Origin: Novosphingobium taihuense
GTDB lineage: Bacteria; Pseudomonadota; Alphaproteobacteria; Sphingomonadales; Sphingomonadaceae
NCBI RefSeq assembly: GCF_007830315.1
Contig: NZ_VLKJ01000009.1
Location: 62,001-126,000, forward strand
Direction: 5' to 3'
DNA: 64,000 nt
In this document: positions 8,265 to 17,371 of the stretch, one piece after another
Position numbering within the stretch: the stretch's first letter is position 1
Layout of the letters: every line of letters begins with the position of its first letter
Made by a program: the position numbers and the translations under genes
Notes under the pieces: model-generated
The model's input: the letters and a program-made list of their open reading frames with translations, nothing else
Databases searched by the model: none
Told to the model about the DNA's origin: nothing

Positions 8265-9188
8265 ATGGGTGTGTTTGAAGGCCAGGTCGTCGCGATCACC
8301 GGAGCGGGACGCGGAATCGGCCGTGAAGCAGCGTTGCTGATGGCGCGTGAAGGCGCCAAAGTCGTCGTCAACGATCTTGGGGGTGGCCCGCAAGGCGGCG
8401 GTGGCGACACCAGCTTTGCCCAAGCCGTGGTCAACGAGATAAAGGTTGCTGGCGGAGAAGCCGTGGCCGAAACCTCGAGCATCGCGTCGATGGCAGGCGG
8501 CAAGGCGCTCATCGAATGCACGATGGACACCTATGGTCGACTTGATTTCCTGATCAACAATGCCGGGATCATCCGACCGCGCAAGATCACCGAAATGAGC
8601 GAAGAAGACTTCGATCTTGTGCTGAATGTCAGCCTCAAGGGCTACTTTGCCACGATCCGCGCCGGTGCCGAGCATCTGGCAAAGCAAGGTGGAGCTATCG
8701 TCAATATGGGATCGCCGTCCGGCTTCGGGCACTGGGGCATGGCGAACTACTGTGCCTCCAAGGAGGGCGTTGTAGGCATGACGCGGGCCGTGGCGCGCGA
8801 GCTTGGCGAGTACGGCGTGCGCGCAAACGTGGTTCGGCCGATGTCAGGCGGCACCAATCTGGGCATCCCCGAAGTGATGGAAACCATCGCATACCAGACA
8901 CAAACGCTGCACATCCCGCCCATATCGAACAACTGGCTGCTTTCGCACGGCGTCGATTCACAGCCTCAGCACGTTGCTTCCGTGATCGCCTGGCTCTGCG
9001 CGCCGCATTCGGCAAACCTAAGCGGCCGGGAGGTGTATATCGTGGGTGGTCATGTTGCCCTGGTACAGGAGCCTGAACTGATCCGTAGCCAGTTCGCCCC
9101 GGAGGGCTGGACATTCGAAGGCCTGTGCGATCCCATGGTCACGGCGGCGCTGACATACGATGTGCGGAACCGCTACACGGGCAAATAA
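8265..9188 (+). CDS. Short-chain dehydrogenase/reductase
   Basis: A 307-residue SDR. ATG 8265 is preferred because GAGGAGG ends 5 bases before it; an in-frame GTG at 8259 overlaps that ribosome-binding site. The Rossmann motif TGAGRGIG is at residues 12-19, NNAG near 99, and the catalytic Ser150, Tyr162 and Lys166 (YCASK) are in place. An insertion of glycines after the second strand (DLGGGPQGGGGDTS) and the long C-terminus resemble the SDRs of multifunctional beta-oxidation enzymes, so a 3-hydroxyacyl-CoA dehydrogenase role is plausible. An AT-rich promoter carrying a shared motif precedes it and a GntR gene follows. Confidence 0.93.
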   Translation: MGVFEGQVVAITGAGRGIGREAALLMAREGAKVVVNDLGGGPQGGGGDTSFAQAVVNEIKVAGGEAVAETSSIASMAGGKALIECTMDTYGRLDFLINNAGIIRPRKITEMSEEDFDLVLNVSLKGYFATIRAGAEHLAKQGGAIVNMGSPSGFGHWGMANYCASKEGVVGMTRAVARELGEYGVRANVVRPMSGGTNLGIPEVMETIAYQTQTLHIPPISNNWLLSHGVDSQPQHVASVIAWLCAPHSANLSGREVYIVGGHVALVQEPELIRSQFAPEGWTFEGLCDPMVTAALTYDVRNRYTGK

Positions 9189-9287
9189 CCGCATTAAGGC
9201 GAGCACAATGAGTTCGGCATAGGGAGCCGGAGCTTGTAATTTCGGCCCCGGTGGATAACAAGGGTGCCTTCTTGCAAGGAATATACA

Positions 9288-10082
9288 TTGTCTAAAGGCT
9301 TCGCCGACATTCCAACCGGGACGCGCAGCAACGCCGAGGCGGTGCGCGTCCCCAAGACCGCAGAGCTTGTCGCGCGGCAGATCCGCAACGGGATCATCCG
9401 CGGAGAGTTGAAGGACGGCGACACGCTCCCTGCAGAAGCGCACCTCATAGCCGAGTTCGAGGTCTCGCGTCCGACGATCCGGGAGGCTGTGCGCATTCTC
9501 GAGTCCGAAGGCCTTGTGACTGTGTCGCGCGGGGCGAGGGGTGGGGCGCGGATTTCCTCACCAAACTACGAGATGATCGCACGCGCGGCCGGCATTACGC
9601 TTCAAGCCAAGGGTGTCACGATTGGCGATCTTTACGAGATGCGCACTCTGATAGAGCCCCCGGCTGCGCGCATGGTGGCCGAGCGCAACAGCAAGGCGGC
9701 CGTGCCGGTCCTGCGTGGGCTGATCGACATCGAGCTGGCGCTGATCAGCGATCGAATGGCGGTATCGCGGCGGATTGCCGAGTTTCACCAGACCATGATC
9801 GAGCTCGCCGGGAACCAGACCCTGATCATGGTTGCCCAAGCGCTTCGCGGGCTGGTGGACGAGCACCTTCTACTGGCGCAGCGTCGGCAAGCCGACATCG
9901 ATCCGGAGTTTTCAAAGCGCCGCCTCCGGTTCGGTCTCAAATCGCACACCAAGCTCGTTGACCTGATCGAAGCCGAAGACGGGCCTGGAGCAGAAGCGCA
10001 CTGGAAGGCACACATGATCGCTGCGGGCAAAGTCTGGCTAGACCAGATCGGTCCCGACTCGGTTGTCGAACTGCTCGGTTAA
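9288..10082 (+). CDS. GntR-family regulator, FadR/FCD type
   Basis: About 264 residues. TTG 9288 is preferred because AAGGA lies 8 bases upstream; an in-frame GTG at 9264 has no clear ribosome-binding site. A winged helix covers residues 25-90 (ELVARQIRNGIIRGELKDGD, then FEVSRPTIREAVRILESEGLV). The FCD effector domain follows, with EMRTLIEP, the FHQTMIELAGN histidine and a second His (SHTKLVDLIEA) as potential metal ligands. Such proteins usually repress catabolic genes and release DNA on binding a carboxylate or acyl-CoA. It sits directly after the SDR, and is a candidate regulator of the shared AT-rich promoter sites. Confidence 0.92.
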   Translation: MSKGFADIPTGTRSNAEAVRVPKTAELVARQIRNGIIRGELKDGDTLPAEAHLIAEFEVSRPTIREAVRILESEGLVTVSRGARGGARISSPNYEMIARAAGITLQAKGVTIGDLYEMRTLIEPPAARMVAERNSKAAVPVLRGLIDIELALISDRMAVSRRIAEFHQTMIELAGNQTLIMVAQALRGLVDEHLLLAQRRQADIDPEFSKRRLRFGLKSHTKLVDLIEAEDGPGAEAHWKAHMIAAGKVWLDQIGPDSVVELLG

Positions 10083-10168
10083 AGCGCCGGAAGGCCTGTC
10101 TCGTCGCTTCCCGCACGGCTGGCGACGAACCATGGTTTCACGTGCCTGCCGGACACGGGAGTTGCCCG

Positions 10169-11299
10169 TCATCGCCGTCCTTGCTGGCGCTCGATCCCTT
10201 CGAGCCAGCGACGAGCATGCTGAAAAAGTTCGTAGAACGTGGCTGTCGCCGTTTCCGGGCGCCCACCCTTGATCTCTGCCAGCAGGAGCGCGTGCGCGTT
10301 CTTGATCCGTGGTAGAAACGCCGGGTCCGGCTGCGGCACCACCTCGGGTCCGAATTTCAGCAGGATCCGGACGAACAGCGCAATCGCACTATTGCCGCAC
10401 CGCTCCGCGATGATTTCGTGGAACGCGTTGGCGGCAACGAGGTAATGGCTGGCCGAGGCATCGGCGAGGCGCGTGAAGGCGCGTTCCAGATCGGCGATGT
10501 CGGCCTGTGACGCATGGGAGGCAAACCGGTTGAACGCCGCCTCCGCGAGGCACGAATGGGCCTCCCACAGATGGGTAACGGGAAGTCTTGCATAGTGCAG
10601 CCAGGTACTTGCGATCTCGATCGTGTAACCGGGATCGATCGCATGAACGAGAACACCGCCCCGAGCACCCGTCTTTACCCTGACGAGGTCATGGAGTTCG
10701 AGGCTGCGAAGCGCCTCGCGCAACACGGCGCGGCTGACACCATATTTGATCCGCAACTCGTCTTCGCTGCCAAGATTTATGCCTGGTGCGGCACCTGCAG
10801 TGTCGATGTCCTTGATGATCCGCTGGGCAACGCACTCGCTGAGCTTCCTTGCCGGCTCCTGCTTGTTCCCTCCGGCCGGTTCGACAGCAGCGAGAAACAG
10901 CGCGATCGCCTGATTCGGAGCGGCGTGCAAATCGACCCTCTGCGCGCGCCGGAGCACCTCGGCGACATCAACCAGCGCATTTGAAGACACCTGCGCCATA
11001 CTGAGCCAGGTGCGTAACGATGCAACGATCCCGTCCCTTGGCGGTGCCTTTACAACAAGTCCGCCGCCAGCACCGCGCCGCATTGCGGCAGCACCCAGGC
11101 CTTCGATCTGCCGCATGGCTTCGCGGAAGGTCGCGCGGGAAACGCGATAACGGTCCATGAAGTCCGCTTCGGTTCCAAGCATCTCTCCTTCAGGCCAGCC
11201 ACGTCGGACAATGTCAGCGACGATCCGTTCAGCCACGATTTCGCCCAGCTTGCGCCGTCGTCGCTTTGCACCGGCAAGTGGGAGGGAAACCGCAGCCAT
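10169..11299 (-). CDS. GntR-family regulator with two winged-helix domains and FCD domain
   Basis: A 376-residue protein; ATG 11299 has AAGGG about 7 bases upstream, and a TTG at 11320 is the alternative. Two GntR helix-turn-helix units are visible: the first at about 18-85 (YRVSRATFREAMRQIEGLG), the second at about 150-215 (YGVSRAVLREALRSLELHD). A short remnant of effector-like sequence lies between them and a full FCD domain occupies about 225-370 (LWEAHSCLAEAAF, NAFHEIIAERCGN). Standard family members are about 230-250 residues with one such domain. The tandem layout could let one polypeptide hold two operator half-sites. It diverges from the heteromeric acyl-CoA dehydrogenase operon, its most likely target. 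Confidence 0.92.
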   Translation of the reverse strand: MAAVSLPLAGAKRRRRKLGEIVAERIVADIVRRGWPEGEMLGTEADFMDRYRVSRATFREAMRQIEGLGAAAMRRGAGGGLVVKAPPRDGIVASLRTWLSMAQVSSNALVDVAEVLRRAQRVDLHAAPNQAIALFLAAVEPAGGNKQEPARKLSECVAQRIIKDIDTAGAAPGINLGSEDELRIKYGVSRAVLREALRSLELHDLVRVKTGARGGVLVHAIDPGYTIEIASTWLHYARLPVTHLWEAHSCLAEAAFNRFASHASQADIADLERAFTRLADASASHYLVAANAFHEIIAERCGNSAIALFVRILLKFGPEVVPQPDPAFLPRIKNAHALLLAEIKGGRPETATATFYELFQHARRWLEGIERQQGRR

Positions 11300-11411
11300 C
11301 GGCGGCCCTTGTCGCGTCAAAAGCGTGGTTTGCCAAGCGGCACCGTATGTGAAGGGGGTTTGACATGATGAGCTATCAGTTCAATAAGTATACCAAATAG
11401 GAGGATGCACG

Positions 11412-12557
11412 ATGGATTTCGCGTGGGACGAAACCGACGAAGCCTATCGCGCCGAGTTGCGCGAGGTGATCGCTGACCTGCCTCGGGACTGGTGGGAAAA
11501 CTACGCGCCACACGGGCCTGCGAGCCCGCAGGTCATGGACAATGCGCGTGGCTTCAACGCTGAACTGGCACGCCGCGACCTGGTGGTGCGGCACTGGCCG
11601 AGCGCCTATGGCGGTCAAGACGCCGATGCCTGGAAGCAGATCGTCATCAGCGAGGAAATGTGGTCGCTCGGTGAGCCGCGCTCATCGCTCTACCTGGGGG
11701 CCAACTGGGCCGGACCGGCGATCATGAAATTCGGCACAGAGGCACAGAAGCAGAAGTACCTCCGTGCAATAGCTGAGGCAAAGCTTCTGTGGTGCCAGGG
11801 TTTTTCCGAACCCGAGGCCGGTACGGACCTTGGCAACATGAAGACCCGCGCAGACCCGGTGCCCGGTGGCTACGTGCTCAACGGCTCGAAGGTCTGGACA
11901 TCCTATGCCGCGCGCGCAGACATCATGTTCCTGCTTGCCCGGATTGGCGGGAAGGGCAAGGGCGGGGTCAGCTGCTTTCTCATCCCAACCGACACGCCGG
12001 GCATCGAAATCCGCCCGATCCGCGGTGTCCATTCGGAATGGGATTTCAACGAGGTGTTCTTCAGCGACGCCTTCGTTCCATCCGACGCCCTGCTTGGCGA
12101 GGAAGGCAACGGTTGGGCAATCGTCCAGACGATCATTCATTACGAGCGCATCGGCGCGGCGCGTTACGAAAAGTCGGCGCGTGGGCTGGATCATCTCGTC
12201 GGCATCCTCAAGGCGCGCGGCCAGTGGGACGATCCGGTCTGCCGTGCCGAATGCGCCGCGGCGCGCTCGCTGGTCGAGGCGGCGCGCCTGCTGACCTACC
12301 GGGTGATCGACGGTCGCGCAAAGCAGCGCGAGCCGGGGGCAGAGACCTATCTCGCGCGCTATGCGATGATCGAGGCTGACCACGCGGTTGCGAACATCAC
12401 CTCGACCTGGCTGCCCGACCTCCTGATCGACGGTGCGGATGGTCACGCACGCGCCCAATTCAATTCAGCGATCACCGCCGGCATCGCAGCGGGTGCTGCG
12501 GAAGTGCAGCTCAATATGGTCTCGGGTCGACACCTGGGCCTGCCGCGAGGAGCCTGA
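11412..12557 (+). CDS. Acyl-CoA dehydrogenase, large subunit of a heteromeric pair
   Basis: A 381-residue flavoprotein with a strong AGGAGG-type site before ATG 11412. Typical ACAD segments are WCQGFSEPEAGTDL (about residues 118-131), LNGSKVWTSYAARADIM (about 157-173) and the C-terminal NMVSGRHLGLPRG, which corresponds to the FAD-binding tail. It is followed after 3 bases by a shorter ACAD-like gene, the arrangement of alpha2beta2 dehydrogenases such as ChsE1-ChsE2 of steroid side-chain degradation. It would introduce the alpha-beta double bond into a bulky or branched acyl-CoA. It leads a five-gene run through 16019 with small gaps or overlaps. Confidence 0.93.
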   Translation: MDFAWDETDEAYRAELREVIADLPRDWWENYAPHGPASPQVMDNARGFNAELARRDLVVRHWPSAYGGQDADAWKQIVISEEMWSLGEPRSSLYLGANWAGPAIMKFGTEAQKQKYLRAIAEAKLLWCQGFSEPEAGTDLGNMKTRADPVPGGYVLNGSKVWTSYAARADIMFLLARIGGKGKGGVSCFLIPTDTPGIEIRPIRGVHSEWDFNEVFFSDAFVPSDALLGEEGNGWAIVQTIIHYERIGAARYEKSARGLDHLVGILKARGQWDDPVCRAECAAARSLVEAARLLTYRVIDGRAKQREPGAETYLARYAMIEADHAVANITSTWLPDLLIDGADGHARAQFNSAITAGIAAGAAEVQLNMVSGRHLGLPRGA

Positions 12558-12560
12558 GCG

Positions 12561-13508
12561 ATGGATCTCGACTTCACACCCGAACAGCAGGCGCTGCTGG
12601 CTGCGCTGGCCCGCATGGTCGACGACAACTGCGCCATGCCGACCGAAAACGGCGTTGTCGCGGCAGTCAAATGGGCGCGGGGCGTTGGGCTTGAATGCGC
12701 GCTGGAGGCGGGCGGTTTTCTGGATGTGGCACTGGCGGAGGGCTGCGGGGCGCTTGAGGCAGCGCTGCTGGTTGCCGAATGCGGCCGTTCACCGCTTGTT
12801 GTCGAAACTGCGGGCTCGGCTCTGATCGGCCCGCTGCTTGCCGGACGGTCGCTCTCTCGCCCAGTAGCGGTCGCGCGCGCCGAAGACCTGACGCGAGGCG
12901 TGCGCTTCCTTGATACGGCGAAGACGCTGATCGTGCTGGACGGTGAGGACGCGGTTCTTCTGCGTGCAGGAGATCTCGACGTCATTCCGCTTGACGGTCC
13001 CTATGCCTGGCCGCTCGGGAGATTGGCCACTGGGCCTGACCTGTCCTCAGGCGAGCGGCTGGCCGGGCGTGGCGCCGAACTCGAACGGCTGTGGCGGCTC
13101 GGCCTGGCACTCGAGGCTGGCGCGGCCTTGCGCGCCGCGATTGACTTCACCAACGACTACGTCAAGCAGCGCATGGTTTTCGGACGTCCTGTCGGATCGT
13201 TCCAGGCGGTGCAGCACCGGCTGTCGATCGACGCGGTGCGTGCCGAGGGTGTCCGCTGGCTTGCGCTCAAGGCCGCGTGGAGTGGCGATGCGGCCGATGC
13301 TGCGCTCGCCGCGCTGCACGCCCAGCGCTCGATCCTGCAGGTCGTCTATGACTGCCATCAGTTCAATGGCGCGCTGGGCATGACGCTTGAGCACGCGCTG
13401 CATTTCTGGACCTTCCGCCTGCGCTGGCTTGTGGGAGAGCTTGGCGGCTGGAGCAGGCAGGCCGCCTCGGCAGCTGAGCTGATCTGGCCTGACGCGAGCG
13501 CCGCATGA
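12561..13508 (+). CDS. Acyl-CoA dehydrogenase-like protein, small subunit of a heteromeric pair
   Basis: A 315-residue ACAD relative, shorter than the usual 380 residues. It begins MDLDFTPEQQALL and carries RMVFGRPVGSFQAVQHRLSI (about residues 208-227), the conserved helix that binds FAD across the dimer interface. The middle beta-domain is degenerate and the substrate/FAD loop of normal enzymes is not recognisable. This matches the second subunits of heteromeric dehydrogenases, where only one active site per pair is complete. It overlaps the next gene by ATGA at 13505-13508, indicating translational coupling. Partner and stoichiometry are inferred from families such as FadE28-FadE29. Confidence 0.9.
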   Translation: MDLDFTPEQQALLAALARMVDDNCAMPTENGVVAAVKWARGVGLECALEAGGFLDVALAEGCGALEAALLVAECGRSPLVVETAGSALIGPLLAGRSLSRPVAVARAEDLTRGVRFLDTAKTLIVLDGEDAVLLRAGDLDVIPLDGPYAWPLGRLATGPDLSSGERLAGRGAELERLWRLGLALEAGAALRAAIDFTNDYVKQRMVFGRPVGSFQAVQHRLSIDAVRAEGVRWLALKAAWSGDAADAALAALHAQRSILQVVYDCHQFNGALGMTLEHALHFWTFRLRWLVGELGGWSRQAASAAELIWPDASAA

Positions 13509-14281
13509 CCGGGGCGCTGCCGACATGGTTCTACGAAGAGAGCGAAGGCGTCTTCACTCCTAGTGTGCTAGCGCTCGGTCCGTGGGATCGACGCTGGCAG
13601 AACGGCGTCGCACTGGCTGGACTCGTCGCACACCTGTGGGAGCGCGCGCCGGCGCCGGTGGCGATGGTGCCCGCCAGGCTGACGCTAGACATCCTGCGAC
13701 CGACGCCGATGGGGCCGATCTCGGCGCGCGTCACCCCCCTGCGCGAGGGCCGGAAGCTGCAACTGCTGGAAGTTGAACTCCTCGCGGATGGCGTGCCGAC
13801 GATCCGCGCGACCGCCCTGCGCGTGCGCGAAGCCGAGGCACCGGCGCTGGCTGAAGCCATCCACCCGCTCGCACCGGAGGGACTGCCCACACTCAACGGC
13901 AAGCGCTCCCGGTTCGGGCACATCATCGAGACGCGGCTGGAATCCGGAGGTCTCGAAGTGCTGGGCCCCGGCGTCGTCTGGGCGCGGTTCCTTGGCGAGA
14001 TCGTCCGAGGCATGCGGATCTCGCCGCTGGTTACGGCGGCGATGGTTGCCGATTTCGGAAGCGGCCTTTCGTCGGTCATGGATTGGCGCGAATGGTCATT
14101 TGCGAACGTCGACATCAGCCTTCACCTCGCGCGCATGCCGCGCAGCGAGTGGATTCGCGTAGCCGCGCGCACTGCATCATCCGGCAACGGCATAGGTGTG
14201 GTCGCAACATCGCTGGCCGATCTGAACGGAGACATCGGCCATGCTCACCAGACTCTGTTCTTTGATCGGACAAGCAGTTGA
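13505..14281 (+). CDS. Thioesterase-like (double hotdog) protein
   Basis: A 258-residue protein, coupled by an ATGA overlap to the dehydrogenase subunit. Segments such as QNGVALAGLVAHLWERAP, PARLTLDILRPTPMGPISARVTPLREGRKLQLLEVELL and, near the C-terminus, SFANVDISLHLARMPRSEWIRVAARTAS are typical of the acyl-CoA thioesterase family related to TesB, with two hotdog halves (about 10-115 and 140-255). It could hydrolyse a CoA thioester or only bind it. The catalytic Asp/Gln/Thr set cannot be confirmed by eye. Its operon context ties it to the heteromeric dehydrogenase, perhaps to release CoA from dead-end intermediates. Confidence 0.8.
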   Translation: MTGALPTWFYEESEGVFTPSVLALGPWDRRWQNGVALAGLVAHLWERAPAPVAMVPARLTLDILRPTPMGPISARVTPLREGRKLQLLEVELLADGVPTIRATALRVREAEAPALAEAIHPLAPEGLPTLNGKRSRFGHIIETRLESGGLEVLGPGVVWARFLGEIVRGMRISPLVTAAMVADFGSGLSSVMDWREWSFANVDISLHLARMPRSEWIRVAARTASSGNGIGVVATSLADLNGDIGHAHQTLFFDRTSS

Positions 14282-14289
14282 ACCGTGTG

Positions 14290-15219
14290 ATGTCGCCTTT
14301 CGGAGCAACCTCCACCGCCGCCGAAGTGGCAGCCGGACACGATCTTTCCGGCAAGCGGGTGATCGTGACCGGCGCAAACAGCGGGATTGGCGTGGAGACT
14401 GCCGTTACGCTCGCCAGTGTCGGAGCCGAGGTCGTGCTCGCGGTGCGGGACCCGGTGTCGGCCGAGCCCGTGCTCGACCGTATCGCCGCGGCGGGTGGAA
14501 AGGCATACGCATCGGCGCTGGAGCTGAGCGACTTGCGCAGCGTCGAGGCCTTTGTCTCGCGTGAGAAAGGCCAGCCACTGCACAGCCTGATCAACAATGC
14601 CGGGATCATGGCGTGCCCATTCGCACGGACCGCGCAAGGGTTCGAGGCGCAGATTGGCGTGAACCATCTGGGGCACTTCCACCTCACGACACTGATGTTG
14701 CCGGACCTGATCGAGGCAGGTGGCTCACGCGTGGTATCGGTCTCCTCGTCCGGGCACCACTGGAGCGCCTTCGATTTCGATGACCCGCACTTCGAGACGG
14801 AGCAATACGATCCGATCAAGGCCTATGGACGATCAAAGACAGCCAACGCACTGTTCGCCGTCGAGCTGGACCGACGATACCGGGAACACGGGGTCCGCGC
14901 GTTCTCGTTGATGCCCGGCGCCATCCAGACCAATCTTGGACGGTCGATGACAGACGAGATACGCAAGGCGCTCGGCGTCGATGCAGCGTCGGCAAGGCAA
15001 TTCACCTGGAAAACCCCCGAACAGGGCGCAGCGACAAGCATCTGGGCGGCGCTGGGACATGAACTCGAAGGGCTAGGCGGGCTCTACCTCGAAAACTGCG
15101 ATGTGGCGGCTCTCAATGAGCCAGGCAGGAGCGATGGCGTGAAGCCTTGGGCGATCGATCCCGTTGCAGCAAAGCTGCTTTGGGCCTGGAGCGAGGCTGC
15201 AATCGAAGAAACCATTTGA
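14290..15219 (+). CDS. Short-chain dehydrogenase, retinol dehydrogenase-like
   Basis: A 309-residue SDR counted from ATG 14290; a TTG at 14278 overlaps the previous stop and is an alternative, and neither has a clear ribosome-binding site. TGANSGIG (about residues 28-35), NNAGIM (about 107) and Tyr179/Lys183 (YGRSK) are visible, with VSSSGHHW giving the serine. The long loop after the serine and the length are typical of the retinol-dehydrogenase-like subgroup that oxidises secondary alcohols on hydrophobic molecules. It is probably part of the operon that starts at 11412. The physiological direction is not known. Confidence 0.9.
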   Translation: MSPFGATSTAAEVAAGHDLSGKRVIVTGANSGIGVETAVTLASVGAEVVLAVRDPVSAEPVLDRIAAAGGKAYASALELSDLRSVEAFVSREKGQPLHSLINNAGIMACPFARTAQGFEAQIGVNHLGHFHLTTLMLPDLIEAGGSRVVSVSSSGHHWSAFDFDDPHFETEQYDPIKAYGRSKTANALFAVELDRRYREHGVRAFSLMPGAIQTNLGRSMTDEIRKALGVDAASARQFTWKTPEQGAATSIWAALGHELEGLGGLYLENCDVAALNEPGRSDGVKPWAIDPVAAKLLWAWSEAAIEETI

Positions 15220-15233
15220 GGGAGTGTGTCACG

Positions 15234-16019
15234 ATGAAAGTTGACCTTTCGGGCAAGGTCGCACTGGTCACAGGCGGCGGACGCGGCATCGGGCGGGCCA
15301 TTGCTGCCAAGCTTGCTGCCAGCGGGGCGAGCGTAGTTGTGGCAACGCGCACCGCCGCGACGGGGCAGGCCGTGGTCGACGAGATCGTTGCAGATGGCGG
15401 GACCGCCCAGCTGGTAGCCCTTGATCTTTCCAGCAGCGCGGCCTGCCACGCTGCCGTAGCGGCAGCTGCCGAAGCCTTCGGCGGGCTTGACATTCTGGTC
15501 CACAACAGCGCGATCTTTCCGTTCACGCCGTTCGCGCAACTGGCGGACGAGGAGTTCGACCGAGTAATGCGGACGAACCTCTATTCCGTTAAGTGGCTGG
15601 CCAGCGCAGCGCTTCCGCACTTTGCGGCGCGATCCGGTGGCCGCATGATCGCAATCGCATCGCTGATAGGGAACCGATCCTGGCTTGCAGGGCTCGATGC
15701 CTATGCCGCATCGAAGGCCGGCATGACCGGGCTTTGCAAAAGCCTCGCCCTCGAATTTGCGAAACTCGAGGCGACGGTCAACCTGATCGAACCCGGCCTC
15801 ATCATCGATGACCGCGACCCCCGCATGGACGAATCCACAGCCCGCCAGATCGTGTCCAATATACCGGTCATGCGTTCTGGTTTGCCAAGCGACATTGCCA
15901 ATGCGGTGTTGTTCTTCGCCTCACCTACGAGCGACTTCGTGACCGGGCAAAGCCTCGCAGTCGATGGAGGACATCACCTGCCCGACATGTCAGCTTATGC
16001 GATGGGCTCGCACCTGTGA
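15234..16019 (+). CDS. Short-chain dehydrogenase/reductase (FabG-like)
   Basis: A 261-residue SDR. ATG 15234 is chosen because GAGGGAG lies about 8 bases upstream; the longer frame from 15147 runs back into the preceding gene. TGGGRGIG (about residues 13-20), NSAIF in place of NNAG near 90, and Tyr157/Lys161 (YAASK) are visible; the C-terminal TGQSLAVDGGHH is standard. It is a classical NAD(P)H-dependent 3-oxoacyl or alcohol dehydrogenase and the last gene of the 11.4-16.0 kb operon. The next gene has its own AT-rich promoter. Confidence 0.92.
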   Translation: MKVDLSGKVALVTGGGRGIGRAIAAKLAASGASVVVATRTAATGQAVVDEIVADGGTAQLVALDLSSSAACHAAVAAAAEAFGGLDILVHNSAIFPFTPFAQLADEEFDRVMRTNLYSVKWLASAALPHFAARSGGRMIAIASLIGNRSWLAGLDAYAASKAGMTGLCKSLALEFAKLEATVNLIEPGLIIDDRDPRMDESTARQIVSNIPVMRSGLPSDIANAVLFFASPTSDFVTGQSLAVDGGHHLPDMSAYAMGSHL

Positions 16020-16095
16020 GCTGGAGCAACGGCGCGGCTACCGGCTCGTTCGGCTGACGTAGCCGATCAGCCCGGCAACGCCGTAAAGCGACTTC

Positions 16096-16118
16096 CCATA
16101 ATCATCTATATCATATAG
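16096..16118. promoter_or_regulatory. AT-rich promoter element with palindrome CTATAT-C-ATATAG
   Basis: CCATAATCAT (16096-16105) is the reverse complement of ATGATTATGG found at 25062-25071 before another flavoprotein of the same family. It is joined to a 13-base palindrome at 16106-16118. The site is 36 bases before the flavoprotein start, a promoter position. Confidence 0.4.
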
Positions 16119-16153
16119 CGCACAGGCTCGAAATCTACCGAGAGGATTTGCCG

Positions 16154-17158
16154 ATGGCACTTGACCCTTCGCTTCGTGACCGTTTCATCCTTCCGGCGGT
16201 CTGCGCGCCGATGTTCCTTGTCAGCAACACTGCGATGGTCAAGGCAGCTTGCAAGGCGGGAATCATGGGGGCGCTGCCACGCCAGAATGCGCGCAGCTTC
16301 GAGATCTTCGAAGATTGGCTGAAGGATATCCGCGCCGACCTTGACGCTTTCCACGAAGCGAACCCGGATGCCCGCATAGGGCCACTTGCGGTCAACCTTG
16401 CGACCAAACTGCCGGGGGCCGAAATGGACAGGCATATCAAGCTGTGCCGGCAGTACGGCGTGGACGTGATCATCAGTGCGACGGGCAATCCGGCCGAACT
16501 GGCCCGGTGCGTGCACGACAACGGACTGAAGATATTCCACGATGTCGTCTCGTTCCGCTTCGCTGAAAAGGCAATCGAAGCCGGCTGCGACGGCCTGACC
16601 TGCGTCGGCTCGGGCGGCGGCGGTCATTCTGGCAACATTGGCCATCTGGTGCTGGTCCCGCGTATCCGCCGAATCTTTGACGGCACCCTGCTCATGGCTG
16701 GTTCGATTTCCACAGGCGCAGCCATTCGGGCAGCCGAAATCCTCGGAGCAGACCTTGCCTACATGGGCACGCGATTCATCGCCACGCAGGAGGCCGGGGT
16801 CGATCCTGCCTATGCGGCTATGCTCGTCGAGGGCAAATCCGAGGACTTGCTGTTCACGCCCAAGATCGCTGGCGTCGCGGCAAACTGGCTGGTGCCTTCG
16901 ATCGAGCGAGTCGGGCTCGATCCGAAGAATCTCCCGGTTCCGCAGACCCGCAGCATGTCGCACGATCACCTGCCCGAAGGCGTAAAGCCATGGAAGAACC
17001 TGTGGTCGGCCGGGCAGGGCATCGACATGATCGACGACTTGCCAACGATCGATGAGCTCGTGCTGCGGTTGCGGCGCGAGTATGTTGCTGCATGCGAGAC
17101 ACCGAGCTTTGCGAGCGTTGCGCGGCTGGTCGATCAGGCACTCGATGCGGCGGAATAG
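16154..17158 (+). CDS. Nitronate monooxygenase-family flavoprotein (first of three)
   Basis: A 334-residue FMN-dependent TIM-barrel protein. ATG 16154 has AGAGG about 8 bases upstream; a TTG at 16148 is less likely. Family features are the N-terminal LPAVCAPMFLVSN, the glycine-rich phosphate-binding CVGSGGGGHSGN (about residues 155-166, with the conserved His), a second Gly motif MAGSISTG and LAYMGTRFIATQEAG. The family includes nitronate monooxygenases and enoyl-CoA or ring reductases such as IpdC of steroid-ring degradation. With three paralogues in an acyl-CoA cluster and no nitro chemistry in sight, a flavin reductase role on CoA thioesters is more plausible, but this is inference. Confidence 0.9.
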   Translation: MALDPSLRDRFILPAVCAPMFLVSNTAMVKAACKAGIMGALPRQNARSFEIFEDWLKDIRADLDAFHEANPDARIGPLAVNLATKLPGAEMDRHIKLCRQYGVDVIISATGNPAELARCVHDNGLKIFHDVVSFRFAEKAIEAGCDGLTCVGSGGGGHSGNIGHLVLVPRIRRIFDGTLLMAGSISTGAAIRAAEILGADLAYMGTRFIATQEAGVDPAYAAMLVEGKSEDLLFTPKIAGVAANWLVPSIERVGLDPKNLPVPQTRSMSHDHLPEGVKPWKNLWSAGQGIDMIDDLPTIDELVLRLRREYVAACETPSFASVARLVDQALDAAE

Positions 17159-17371
17159 GTTGCAACCGGGGGCGGCTGTGATCGCGTTGCCTGCTCGGCG
17201 CAAGGCAGATGCTGCCAGCGATACGCGGTCGAGGCGTGCCACGATGATAGCTGATTCGCCTGCGCTCGACGAGATTGACTGGCACATGGCGCAATATACA
17301 TATAACTACGTTATTTGATAAGTTTGCAATTCTGCTGCGATAGCAGTGTGCAGTTGGCCAGGAGATTGAGG

